Positions 22,456 to 31,689 of a stretch of DNA of 64,000 nucleotides are shown in pieces. Source of the stretch: Adenophora triphylla var. japonica (taxonomy: Eukaryota; Streptophyta; Magnoliopsida; Asterales; Campanulaceae); contig JAFEMH010001231.1 in NCBI GenBank assembly GCA_022495995.1, positions 1-64,000 of the forward strand, in the 5' to 3' direction. Under the pieces are notes generated by a model, which made no database searches, was not told where the DNA came from, and saw only the letters and a list, made by a program, of their open reading frames with translations. Numbering within the stretch: the stretch's first letter is position 1; each line of letters starts with the position of its first letter. The position numbers and the translations under genes were made by a program.

Positions 22456-23978
22456 CTGTTCTACCAACTGGATCCAATCTTTGAGTACGAGGGATTTTGG
22501 AAGACGAAGTGGTATGGTTCATATCATTATCGGATGATGCGAGACATTACGAAACCGGAGTCGGAACAAACGGTGAAGGCGATGACGCGCTTGACTCTTC
22601 CCAGGATCAAACGGTGACCGGTGTCGGAACCAACCTTTGTGAGGAGGCTGCGGGGGAAAGGGCACGAAGGTTCGAGATGTGCAGGAATGAAGGAGGGTAG
22701 GTATTTGGGCTTTGGGCTCATGCAACATGCGATTATTTGTTCACGTTTACTTAAAACATGTTTTATTAACCTAATCGGTTGGAAAAGATTGCTCTTCTTT
22801 TTCGCAAACTACTGGATCTGGATCAGTGGGCCCCGTCACTACGTCTATAAGCCCCTCGTATTCCACCAGTATTTCGACCTCCCGGGGTGGGACGGCCCGG
22901 GCGAGGGTCCTATAGGGCAAGCGGGTCCCACCGACCGAAAGAAAAATGATCCTAAAAGTCTGGCGCATAATCGAGTCTTAACGAGCATTCGATGTAAATT
23001 ACGGACAAAGCTGACATCAAAGTCAAGATCACGTCCGAGGGCTCGACAAAAAGTCGGCATGATTGGGACTGATAAATGTCCACGATTGATCTTGACTTGT
23101 CGTCAGTTAAGCCGTAATTAGGCATGGAATAATCAATAATCCTTGATGACTCAGTGTCATGCTGGGAGTCAGTGTATAATTTGTGCTAGTCAGAGCCGAA
23201 GTCAAGGCGCCGGTCAATATCTTGGTCAAAGTCCGCGGCGGAAAACCGGCATGACTTCGACTGATTAGGATCCCCGAAAGATATCGAGTCGGTGTGCCAA
23301 CAAAGGCTTGAAAGGAAACGTCTATACACAGACAGGGCATGACACAGACCAGACTAAAAACCAACCGGGTCTCGGACAAAGTGTGTCACGGACAAGTGCA
23401 TGGTCGACACGAGGCTCCATGGGATGTTTGGATAGTCCTGTGCTTGCACCGAGAGGCGTAATAAGACCAAACGGGCCGCGACAAGGATTTCCCCGGGTTA
23501 GGGACGTAGTGTGCAGTGTAAGGTCACGTGCGCGTAGTGTGTAAGCAGTCTATCTTCTTTTTCTGAGTAAAATAGAAATTTTTCATGTGTCTTAAAAAGA
23601 ATGATGCATGATTTTTTTTTGAAAATTTTCTTTTTTTTTTCTGAATTTTTTTTTTTTGAAATGAGCACATAAGCACATAAGCACAAAAATTCCGACAGTT
23701 AGGGACACGATTCCGACAGTCAAAATTTTGACTTTTTCCGAGGCGGCCAAAACAACACGAAAATGTGCAAAAATCAACACACACAACAAATGATTTTTAA
23801 AGCCGGGACGGAAGCTTGACCCTCAAAAGCTTTTCTTTTTTTTTTGAAAACAATGATACCGGTACGTGGGATTGTTAAACCACAATTTATCCCCGACTCG
23901 TGTTAGGAGGCGATAACGGGAAGTTTAATGGTTTCCACCAATATACCAAATATCATTTTTTAGAAAAAGCTTATTTTT
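22456..23978 (-). other. 5' leader of element A between PBS and gag
   Basis: About 1.5 kb without a convincing gene. It holds T/A runs (23610-23660, 23835), and blocks shared with E's leader, including ACCAACCGGGTCT near 23360 and ATAAGCCCCTCGTATT near 22850 (compare 36225 and 35735). It probably contains packaging and translation signals, but none can be pinpointed. Confidence 0.6.
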
Positions 23979-23995
23979 CCCCAGCGGAGTCGCCA
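23979..23995 (-). other. Primer binding site of element A
   Basis: Minus strand TGGCGACTCCGCTGGGG, one base inside the LTR edge at 23997. The same word occurs in E (TGGCGACTCCGTTGGGG) and F (TGGCGACTCCGCTGGGGA). It fits the arginine-tRNA-type primer reported for Ogre/Tat elements. Confidence 0.85.
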
Positions 23996-23996
23996 C

Positions 23997-25725
23997 TGTG
24001 ATGATGTGCCGCCAAAATTTTCCCGAAAAGGTTTTACTTTGAAATTTTTCGTTTCTTTGAAAAACCAATCGAAAAAAAAGAGACCGGAGTCGCCACGCCA
24101 TTTTTGTTTTAAGGGCCAAAACTTTGAAAAATGCCCGAGATTAGAGATTTGGGTTCGGAGGTCATGTTACACGCCGGGAAGGACGTTAGTGTGCACCCGG
24201 AGTGCCTCGTAAGACGAGTCTTCCAAGCTAAAAATCATTTGTTTGTGTGTGTGTGTGTGTTACTTTGGCCAAAATAAGTTGAAACTCAGAAAAGTAAAAA
24301 TTGGGAATTCTTTATTAGACTTTGGAAAGATCCCATGATTTTTGGTGTGATTTTTGGGTTGAGTTTTGGTACTCAAAAGATTTTTGGAAGTTGAAAACCA
24401 TTTCTGCCAGAATGAAAAAGGCAGTGGACACTTGACTTTGAAATTGATTTAAGGGCTTCAAAACTTCATAATCTGAGAAAACTCAGAGAATGAAAGTTGT
24501 TCCAGACACCTCAAATAAGATTTCTGTGAAATAATTTTCCATTTTGGAGAAGATTTGAGGACCCAAAACCTTCTGGAAATCTCAGATATGAGATCTGGAC
24601 TCCCAGAGACTGGTGATCTGACCTTCAAAAGAAAATTTGAAAAAGGGAGTTTTACTCACGCAAAAAATAAAGTAAAAATATGTCTGGAAATCTATGGATG
24701 TTGGATACAAAAAGTGTTTTGTAGTCAACACCAAATTCCAAGTTTATCTGTGTCCAAAAAATTAGACCATGGACAGTAACTTCTTCTTGAAGAAAAACAT
24801 GATTTAAAAGGGAATTTGGCATCCATGCTTGTCCCCATTTCCCTAGGTTTTGATTAGTGATCACTTGACATTTTAGTGGTGAATCAACTATATCAAACCA
24901 TCCTTTGGGTACATTAGGACTAAGCACTTCATTTGCTTGGGAAGGGGAATTTTATCCTTTGAAAATGAGATTTGGTGTATGAAAATGATTTTTAGGGTTT
25001 TGAAAATGTGTTTTCTTTGCAAGTAAGTAAGAACACTTTGAAAATAATGTTGATCCTTGTAGAAGATCATCCATGGAGATGAACTTCCATGGTGATCTTC
25101 TTGGATCTAAGGCAAGAAGATGAATAAACTACATTTTGGAGTTTGAAAATGTATGCATGAAGGAGTTTAGGGTAAGGAGAAGGAGGGTTTACCAATCTTC
25201 TTTGTGTTTTGGAGTCTTTGGCTTGAATGTAAGAGTGTTTGAGGCTTGAATATGAGAGTGTTTGAGTGAGTGTGATTTTGGGTGAATAGTTGAGAAAAAG
25301 GTGACAATTCTAGAGAATTCTCACTGTTTTCTCACTATTTTCGCCAAGGTGCAGTTGCAAATTGTGTTTCTTCTCCTCTTTTTCTGAGACTGAAGGCCTC
25401 AATTTATAGCCCTCTGGAAATGACAAAACCATCCGCGCGGACATGATCAGCAGCGTGCACTGTTCATTAATTACAGCTTCAGGCTTTGGACACAAGGAAT
25501 AAAATTCAAATTAAGCAACAGAAAATGTCCCAGCCATTTCTATTTCGTGTTTTTGACCATTTCTTTTGCTTTTTTGATTCTTTCTTTGGTTTATCTTTTT
25601 TTGGCAATCCCTAATCTACCCTTACTTGGTTAGAAATGTTAGGAATGTTAGGAATTGTTAAGAATGTTATAACTTCGTTAATTTTCTAACGAAAATACTA
25701 ACAAGCTCAAATTGGAGCACTTACA
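23997..25725 (-). repeat. 5' LTR of element A, 1729 bp
   Basis: Colinear with 6647-8417. It begins TGTGATGATG and ends ACTTACA, and is followed by CATCC. The TATA box is at 25401-25408 and the palindrome TCCGCGCGGA at 25432-25441 (23-nt gap). The GT run is shorter here and a 27-bp segment is deleted near 24774. Divergence from the other LTR is about 1.5 percent by eye, so insertion was fairly recent. Confidence 0.95.
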
Positions 25726-26333
25726 CATCCGACCTATGCCAAGGAATGTCTCACCCAAGATCAAAGGCACGATATCTCCTCCACTCCGGCACTGCCTCAC
25801 CAGGTCCAGAACACTGTGGTGGCACACCCCCAAGGAAGTGAATGTGAACAGAGTAGCAATCACGCACAGAGCAAAAGCATCCCACGCAGCAATGCTCCCA
25901 TCAACACTGGAAAACCTATCAGGCAGCCCCGAAATGTCAACATGATCAGTATTCGGTATCAGCATCCCGTATGCTTCTTCAACAGAAATGCCAAGCAGAG
26001 ACATCAACTTCTCAACGGTGGTCAGGCCGCCCGTCAAAGGAAGAAAAATATGCTCCACCTCAGGTCCTCCAAGGATAGCTCGAAAATCCTCAAGCGTGAG
26101 CGTGATCTCATTATATGAGAAATTGTACACATGCCTCCTTTCATCCCAGAAATGAGCCCAGCTCTCAGAAGGTCCCAATCCGGTGCAAGCTCCTTCAAAG
26201 CCCAAACCGCCTTCATCCTATAACAACCCTCGAAAAACTCCTTGTTTTGCACCGTGTGGTGCCGTACCCACGTTTTAAACCTTTCCAAGTATTGCTCTTG
26301 CATCTGAGACGACAACCTTGGAAACATAGCCAT
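25726..26333 (-). pseudogene. Element B antisense ORF2, N-terminal part
   Basis: Starts MAMFPRLSSQMQ at 26333 and matches A's ORF2: FKTWVRHHTVQNKEFFEGCY, HFWDERRHVYNFSYNE, DFRAILGGPEVE, ISGLPDRF, DAFALCVIATLF, GGDIVPLILGETF. Two frames are needed (26333 to about 26150 and 26205 to 25726), so a frameshift lies near RAG/WAHFW. Element A interrupts the gene after Gly-Arg-Met, and it continues at 6646. Confidence 0.85.
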
Positions 26334-26428
26334 GAGAAGCGAAGAAAGCTTCAAGTATTTGAGAGAGAAAACATATTTCAGCTTCAAAAACAAGCGTGAG
26401 ACTTCTGAATCTGCAGAAACTGGACTGC

Positions 26429-26468
26429 AATTTAAACAAGTCGAAGTTGAAGATCTGGCCGGTCAGCC
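26429..26468 (-). promoter_or_regulatory. Palindromic motif and TATA-like box upstream of B antisense ORF2
   Basis: On the minus strand GGCTGACCGGCC (26468-26457) is followed after 20 nt by TTTAAATT (26436-26429); the ATG is at 26333. The motif matches 10 of 12 bases of the ORF1 copy (30087-30098), and the 20-nt gap equals that in B's LTR promoter. Confidence 0.45.
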
Positions 26469-26845
26469 TGTCTTTCAGGTTGATCCAGTCAAACCTGCAG
26501 TCTTGCTGCACCAATGTCCCTCGACATTTCCAAAGAGAACCCTATTCATGTCTTGACCAAACTTGCCAACCCGTGATCAATTCACTTATTGCAAATACCA
26601 CATCCGCCCCGGGCTCATGCAACAGTGCAATTAATAAATAACAGTGCATATAGCTATAAATTTTGCCTGCTCAAATTTTATTATTCAATGCATTTCATGT
26701 TATTATTTATTTTTGATCAACCTACTTACTTATCTGCCAAGAATAAGTAAAAAGTAATCATAATAAATACTCAAGCATACAAAGTTTGCCCCAAGGGCCT
26801 TTCGAGTACGAAATGATATCTGTTACAGGCAGTGCACACAATTGT
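26469..26845. other. Spacer between B ORF2 promoter and ORF1 end
   Basis: AT-rich, with no convincing frame. It probably holds the ORF1 3' end and the ORF2 upstream region. Confidence 0.5.
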
Positions 26846-28919
26846 CTAAAAGATACCAACAGGACTACTCAGAGTCCAGCTCGTCATCCGAGCATTAGCA
26901 TACTGCCCCGCAGCAGCAGGATTCGTGGTGGACAGATAATCCACTAACTCATCAAAGCCAGAGTACGAGAAGTGACGGCCCCGCGTCTGTGCTCCTGAAG
27001 ACTCCCCATGCTTGAATCCCGAGTACAAAGAATGGCGAGCCCCAAATCCAGCAGTCTCACCGGAGAACTGGCTAAAGCCCCGCCCACCATCTATACCACC
27101 AGCCGTGGAAGCAGATGAGTCTCTCGCAACGGACGGCCTGGAAGGCATCAGCTCATGAACAGCCTCACTCCTCCGAGAACTGCACCGCAGGAAGTTAACA
27201 AGCCTCCTAGCAAAACTGGTCACCCCATCCAGACGTCTGACGGCCTGATCATAGGTACGGCCAGAAACCTGCAAACCAGGAAAGCCATCAAAAGACAGAA
27301 AGTACAGCACAGATGCAACATTTGAAGAAAGCTACTACAAGACAGAAAGTACAGCACAGATGCAACATTTGCAGAAAGCTACTACAATACAGAAAAGCAA
27401 TAAGATACTCACCAAAGTACTGGGTTCAACTCTATATTGAGGCCTCGCCTGCTCAGGAATGGTAATCTTTAACCGCCTGCGAGAACCACCAACGCCCTCG
27501 TATACAAAGCGAGTGCGGGGGAGCGGATAATCTCTGGGATGCGCAGGGTCCTCACCCTCTCTGGCCATCACCTGTGGGCTCCTCGGCCTCACCCTCCAAA
27601 AAATGTCATAGTCGACGTCCTCAAAGACGTTCTCAACATGAGGCACTCCCTGCCTGTACCGCTGTAACTCCTCCTCAGCTATGGACAAAGGAAACATCAT
27701 GTGAAGAGGCGGATCCCTCGAAACCAAGGGACCAGATCCCGGAACATACTGGCAAGATACCCTCTCGCCAAGATACAGGACATCACAGTGAAGCCCTACT
27801 AGCAGCTTCCGCTGACTTGTCACCTCTCTGGAAGCATTCACAACAGCCTGATCAAACTGGCTCCACCAAGTCAAGTTGATCCTCGGCAAAAAGTCTCGGT
27901 CCAGAGCCAAAGACACCTCCTCATAAGTCACACGGGTACTCTCCCTTGACTTCACCGGCTTCCTAGCCGCCTTCTGCCAAGTCAGCATGGCAGGAAACAA
28001 AGGAGCATACTCCTCCCTGATGGTCCACCGATGCGGGTGAAATACCTCAAAGCACCACACTTGTAAAATGCCAGAAAAGTTATGTCAGCTACAAAGCAGA
28101 TACAAACAAGTTCAAGAGAGACAAGGAAGAGAAAAGGAAGAAGACTCACATCTTGCACGAACTGGAAACAACAGAATGAGTTATCCTCCCCGAGGAATAC
28201 CTGCCCAAGGCGAAGAAAAGCTCGGCCAGACCAGCTTCTCCTTAGGCAAACCCTCTCACTGCCTCCAGATCAATCAAGGAGCCAAGCAAAGCAAACTGAC
28301 ACGTCGTGTCAGCATTGGGAAAAAGGGTTGTTGACAGAGCAAACCACAAAAACCCCCTGGCCAAATGATCAGCCGTCATCCTCTCGGAGCCAGCCATATA
28401 CTCATCTATCCCTCTCCTCAAATGTGCCTCCATCGGCCCGTACCGAATACCAAGGCCCCTGACATCCATAATGTCAAATCCAAGCAGTCCCGATAGCTGC
28501 TCTATGGTAAAGTCATCAAACCACTCTATGGGATTGCCTCGGAATGACAACCCGGTAATCGCAGCAAAGTCCGTAGGAGTCAATGATGCCTCCCCCCACC
28601 TGAAGTGAAACATGTGGGTCGTGTCCCACCAATACTCGCTCAAAGCGACAACAGCCACCGTGCTGATAAAGCCTCCCAGGTCAGAGTCTATCACAAACAG
28701 CCGTGGACTCCTCTCTCCACCACGAGCCACGTCTGGGAACATTTCCCATAGCTCGCAGACAACCTTAACATCTCCCCTACTCTTAGTAGTAGACACATCA
28801 ACCGACCCTCGCCCCTGCAGGTAAACACAACAAAGGTATGTTACTACAAGATAACGTACACAAAATGCACATGCACATGTCAAAATCACAAAAACATATC
28901 GACACAAAGATATAGTTCA

Positions 28920-29210
28920 ATCATTTCCCTAAAATATTTTCGTCCCATTCAGAGTATTAACGGTTCAAGTTTCAAAATCCCATTTCATTAACGTTTTATT
29001 TCCCTAAAATATTTCTGTCCCAGTCGGAGTATTAACGGTTCAAGTTTCAAAATCCTGTTTCATTGACGGTTTATTTCCCAAAAATATTTCCGTCCCAATC
29101 GGAATATTAACGGTTCAGTTTTCAAAATCCCGTTTCATTAACGGTTTATTTCCCTAAAATATTTCCGTCCCAGGCGGAGTATTAACGGTTCGAAATCCCA
29201 AAACATGCAA
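28920..29210. repeat. 75-bp tandem array, about four copies (intron 1 of B ORF1)
   Basis: TTTCCCTAAAATATTTCCGT recurs at 28924, 28999, 29074 and 29149, period 75. Its reverse contains GGGACGGA, as in intron 1 of A's ORF1. Confidence 0.92.
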
Positions 29211-29214
29211 GTCA

Positions 29215-29520
29215 TTTTGAAAAACTCGTCAAACCCATAACTTTCAAAACCAAGTTGAAAAACCCGTCAAACTCGGAACTTTCAAAACCAAGTTGAAAAA
29301 CCCGTCAAACCCAGAACTTTCAAAACATTTCGAAAAACCCGTCAAACCCGGAACTTTCAAAACATTTCGAAAAACCCGTCAAACCCGGAACTTTCAAAAC
29401 ATTTCGAAAAAGCTCGTCAAACCCGGAACATTCAAAACATTTCGAAAAACCCGTCAAACCCGGAACTTTCAAAATTGTGTTGAAAAACCCGTCAAACCCG
29501 GAACTTTCAAACACTTTCAA
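29215..29520. repeat. 37-38-bp tandem array, about eight copies (intron 1 of B ORF1)
   Basis: AAAAACCCGTCAAACCCGGA plus ACTTTCAAAACATTTCG recurs every 37-38 bp. The open frames here are periodic translations, not genes. Confidence 0.92.
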
Positions 29521-30084
29521 AATTACTCCGTCCCGAATTAAACTCACTTTAATTTTGGAAAACACCCCTAGACATGGAATTTTTGTACCAAATTTTCTAT
29601 GTTGTCTACCCATAACGTCAATTGCACTAAGATAAAGTCAATTTTGACAAAAGGGCATCGCGAGGTCAAAAGCCCCAAATCGGGCACCAAGAACCCTAAC
29701 TTAATTCAATTCAAAATTCCAAAATTTCAAGAATGAATTCTAAAATTCAAAGGAATTTAGATTATGCTTACCTTCCTTGCTATCCCCTCCTTGGATTTAT
29801 GGCTATCCCGAGCTTTGTAAAACTCGGTCGGATCCATAGGAAGAGTGGTCATTCGCACCGTCCTCTTAATCCTCTTCCCCTCGTTGTCGGTCCTTTTATG
29901 TCGACCCCTCCGCCCCAATCTTGCTTCCATAGCAATAATCTTTCAAGATTTCAACCAAAGATCGAAGAAAAATGACGAATTTTTCTCTCTTTTCTCTCTC
30001 TCTCTCTCTCGGCCAAAAAACTCAGATTTTCTCTCTTTCTCTCTAATGGCCGACAGCTTCTTCTAAATTGGCCAAATTGAGTAA

Positions 30085-30100
30085 GAGGCCGTCCGGCCTC
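30085..30100 (-). promoter_or_regulatory. Palindrome GAGGCCG-TC-CGGCCTC upstream of B antisense ORF1
   Basis: Perfect 7-bp arms with a 2-nt spacer, 155 bp upstream of the ORF1 ATG (29930). The core GGCCGTCCGGCC matches 11 of 12 bases of the B LTR promoter motif read in reverse (GGCCGTCCGACC). The TATA-like sequence about 20 nt downstream is weak (AATTTAGAAG). Confidence 0.5.
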
Positions 30101-30174
30101 TTTTACGTGATGGGTCATTTTGGCCCAAATGCCCAATTAGCCCCTCATCTTTCCAAATTTGACACTTTTTCTCA

Positions 30175-30600
30175 AAAGGTTAAATTCCAGTTAGACATTT
30201 CTAACGCCCCTCTCCCGATGTTAAATTCCAGTTAGACATTTCTAACGCCCCTCTTCCGAGGTTAAATTCCAGTTAGACATTTCTAACGCCCCTCTCCCGA
30301 GGGTAAATTCCAATTAAACATTTCTAACGCCCCTCTCTAGAGGTTAAATTCTAGTTAGACATTTCTAACGCCCCTCTCCCGAGGTTAAATTCCAGTTAGA
30401 CATTTCTAATGCCCCTCTCCAGAGGTTAAATTCCAGTTAGACATTTCTAACGCCCCTCTCCAGAGGTAAATTCCAGTTAGACATTTCTAATGCCCCTCTC
30501 CCGAGGTTAAATTCCAGTTAGACATTTCTAACGCCCCTCTCCCGAGGTTAATATCCCGTTAGACATTTCTAACGCCCCTCTCTCGAGGTTAAATTTCGGC
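30175..30600. repeat. 41-bp tandem array, about ten copies (element B)
   Basis: TTAAATTCCAGTTAGACATT with TCTAACGCCCCTCTCCCGAGG, period 41 (for example 30190 and 30231). It lies between ORF1 and the PPT, as the 72-bp array does in A. Confidence 0.92.
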
Positions 30601-30949
30601 TATCAATCGTTAGGCCGACCATCTCGTTTCAACGGCAATCAATGTAATCCCGCACAACAATCCCTCTTCGGCCGCCGTCGTAAGCCCGGACATTTCTCCC
30701 CAGCAGGATCCTAAGACACTCCTTCTAAAGGAACGTCAATCAATCTCCTTAGTTCCTAACTAACTTTGTTAGAACTCTGGACGCTTTTCCCCAGCAATGT
30801 GTCATTCTCTCCCTAGATCACATTCTGTTTCTAACCCCGTTGTTGGAACGTCAATCCTTCCGTGTGGTTAAAAATGCCATTTTAATACAACCATTCCCAT
30901 CATCTCCACCATATCCCCAGCAGACAAAGCCTGGCCATCATCATGAGTA

Positions 30950-31470
30950 CAGCGCCCAAGGCACGAACGCCTTCATCACAAGGCACAAATGCCTTACAAA
31001 AATCAATCCCAAGGCACGAACGCCTTCACCTCAGGTTAGAACGCCTTCGAATAGTCTCCCTCAGGTAAGAATGCCTTCGAATAGTTTCCCTCAGGTTAGA
31101 AGTTAGAACGCCTTTGAATAGTCTCCCTCAGGTATAGACACCTTCAAATAGTCTCCCTCAGGTTAGAACACCTTCTAATAATTTCCCACATGTATAGACG
31201 CCTTCGAACAGTCTCCCGTATCTTCAGATGCCTCCAAACAGTCTCACTCAGGTTAAAACGCCTTCAAATAGTTTCCCTCAGGTTAGAACGTCTTCGAAAA
31301 GTCTCCCTCAGGTTAGAATGCCTTCGAATAGTCTCCCTCAAGTATAGATGCCTTCGAATAGTCTCCCTCAGGTTAGAACGCCTTCGAATAGTCTCCCTCA
31401 AGTATAGATGCCTTCGAATGGTCTAACTCAGGTTTAGACACCTTCAAATCAGTCTCACTCAGGACGAACT
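30950..31470. repeat. About 30-bp tandem array, some 16 degenerate copies (element B)
   Basis: The word CCCTCAGGTTAGAACGCCTT with CGAATAGTCT recurs about every 30 bp. It resembles the reverse of A's 30-bp unit (GGTTCGAGGCACC), so the two arrays may share ancestry. Frames across it are periodic. Confidence 0.88.
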
Positions 31471-31676
31471 CCTCCTAATCATTCCCCACAGGTCGAGGCC
31501 CCTACGAATTGTCCTCGCACCCATGAACTACGATCGGCTTGATTCCCGCTCGGGATACGTAGGAATCCTTTCACTAAGGGTCCAGCCATTTGACCGCTCA
31601 GATCTCTCCAATAAGGCATCCCTCCATTTTGATCCTTATCTTTTTCAACGACCCCACTTCCTTTGAAAGTGACGTC

Positions 31677-31689
31677 GCTGAGGGGCTAC
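31677..31689 (+). other. Polypurine tract of element B
   Basis: GCTGAGGGGCTAC directly precedes the LTR start TGTAAGTACC, matching A's PPT. Confidence 0.75.

Larger units (their letters stand above)
6647..25725 (-). mobile_element. Element A: complete Tat/Ogre-type Ty3/gypsy retrotransposon, 19,079 bp, gag-deficient
   Basis: Both LTRs are present (6647-8417 and 23997-25725), flanked by the 5-bp duplication CATCC at 6642-6646 and 25726-25730. The PBS lies at 23979-23995 and the PPT at about 8418-8431. On the minus strand the order is LTR, leader, gag remnant, protease, RT-RNase H-second RNase H, integrase. Two plus-strand genes, tandem arrays and the 3' LTR follow. The dual RNase H, the position of extra antisense ORFs and the arginine-tRNA-type PBS fit the Tat/Ogre lineage. 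Pol carries stops and frameshifts and the gag core is missing, so mobility would have needed proteins from another copy. Confidence 0.93.
26846..29930 (-). pseudogene. Element B antisense ORF1: plant-mobile-domain-like, four exons, decayed
   Basis: Exon 1 29930-29772 (MEARLGRRGRHKR, donor GTAAGC). Exon 2 starts at 28814 after CTGCAG and carries the PMD block YWWDTTHMFHFRWGEASLTP, then DFAAITGLSF. Exon 3 runs from about 28053 to 27413 (VWCFEVFHPHR, CDVLYLGERV, donor GTGAGT). Exon 4 is 27268-26846 (RTYDQAVRRLDGV, a Gly/Ser-rich tail). Each intron matches A's ORF1 in position. Damage: a frameshift late in exon 2 (SWSGRAF follows in another frame), and the exon 3 acceptor reads CAA instead of CAG. 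The conserved exon plan in two diverged families argues that this was a real spliced antisense gene. Confidence 0.72.

Noticed and set aside
29293..31426. Frames at 29293-29541 and 31190-31426
   Set aside because: Periodic translations of the 37-bp and 30-bp arrays of element B.
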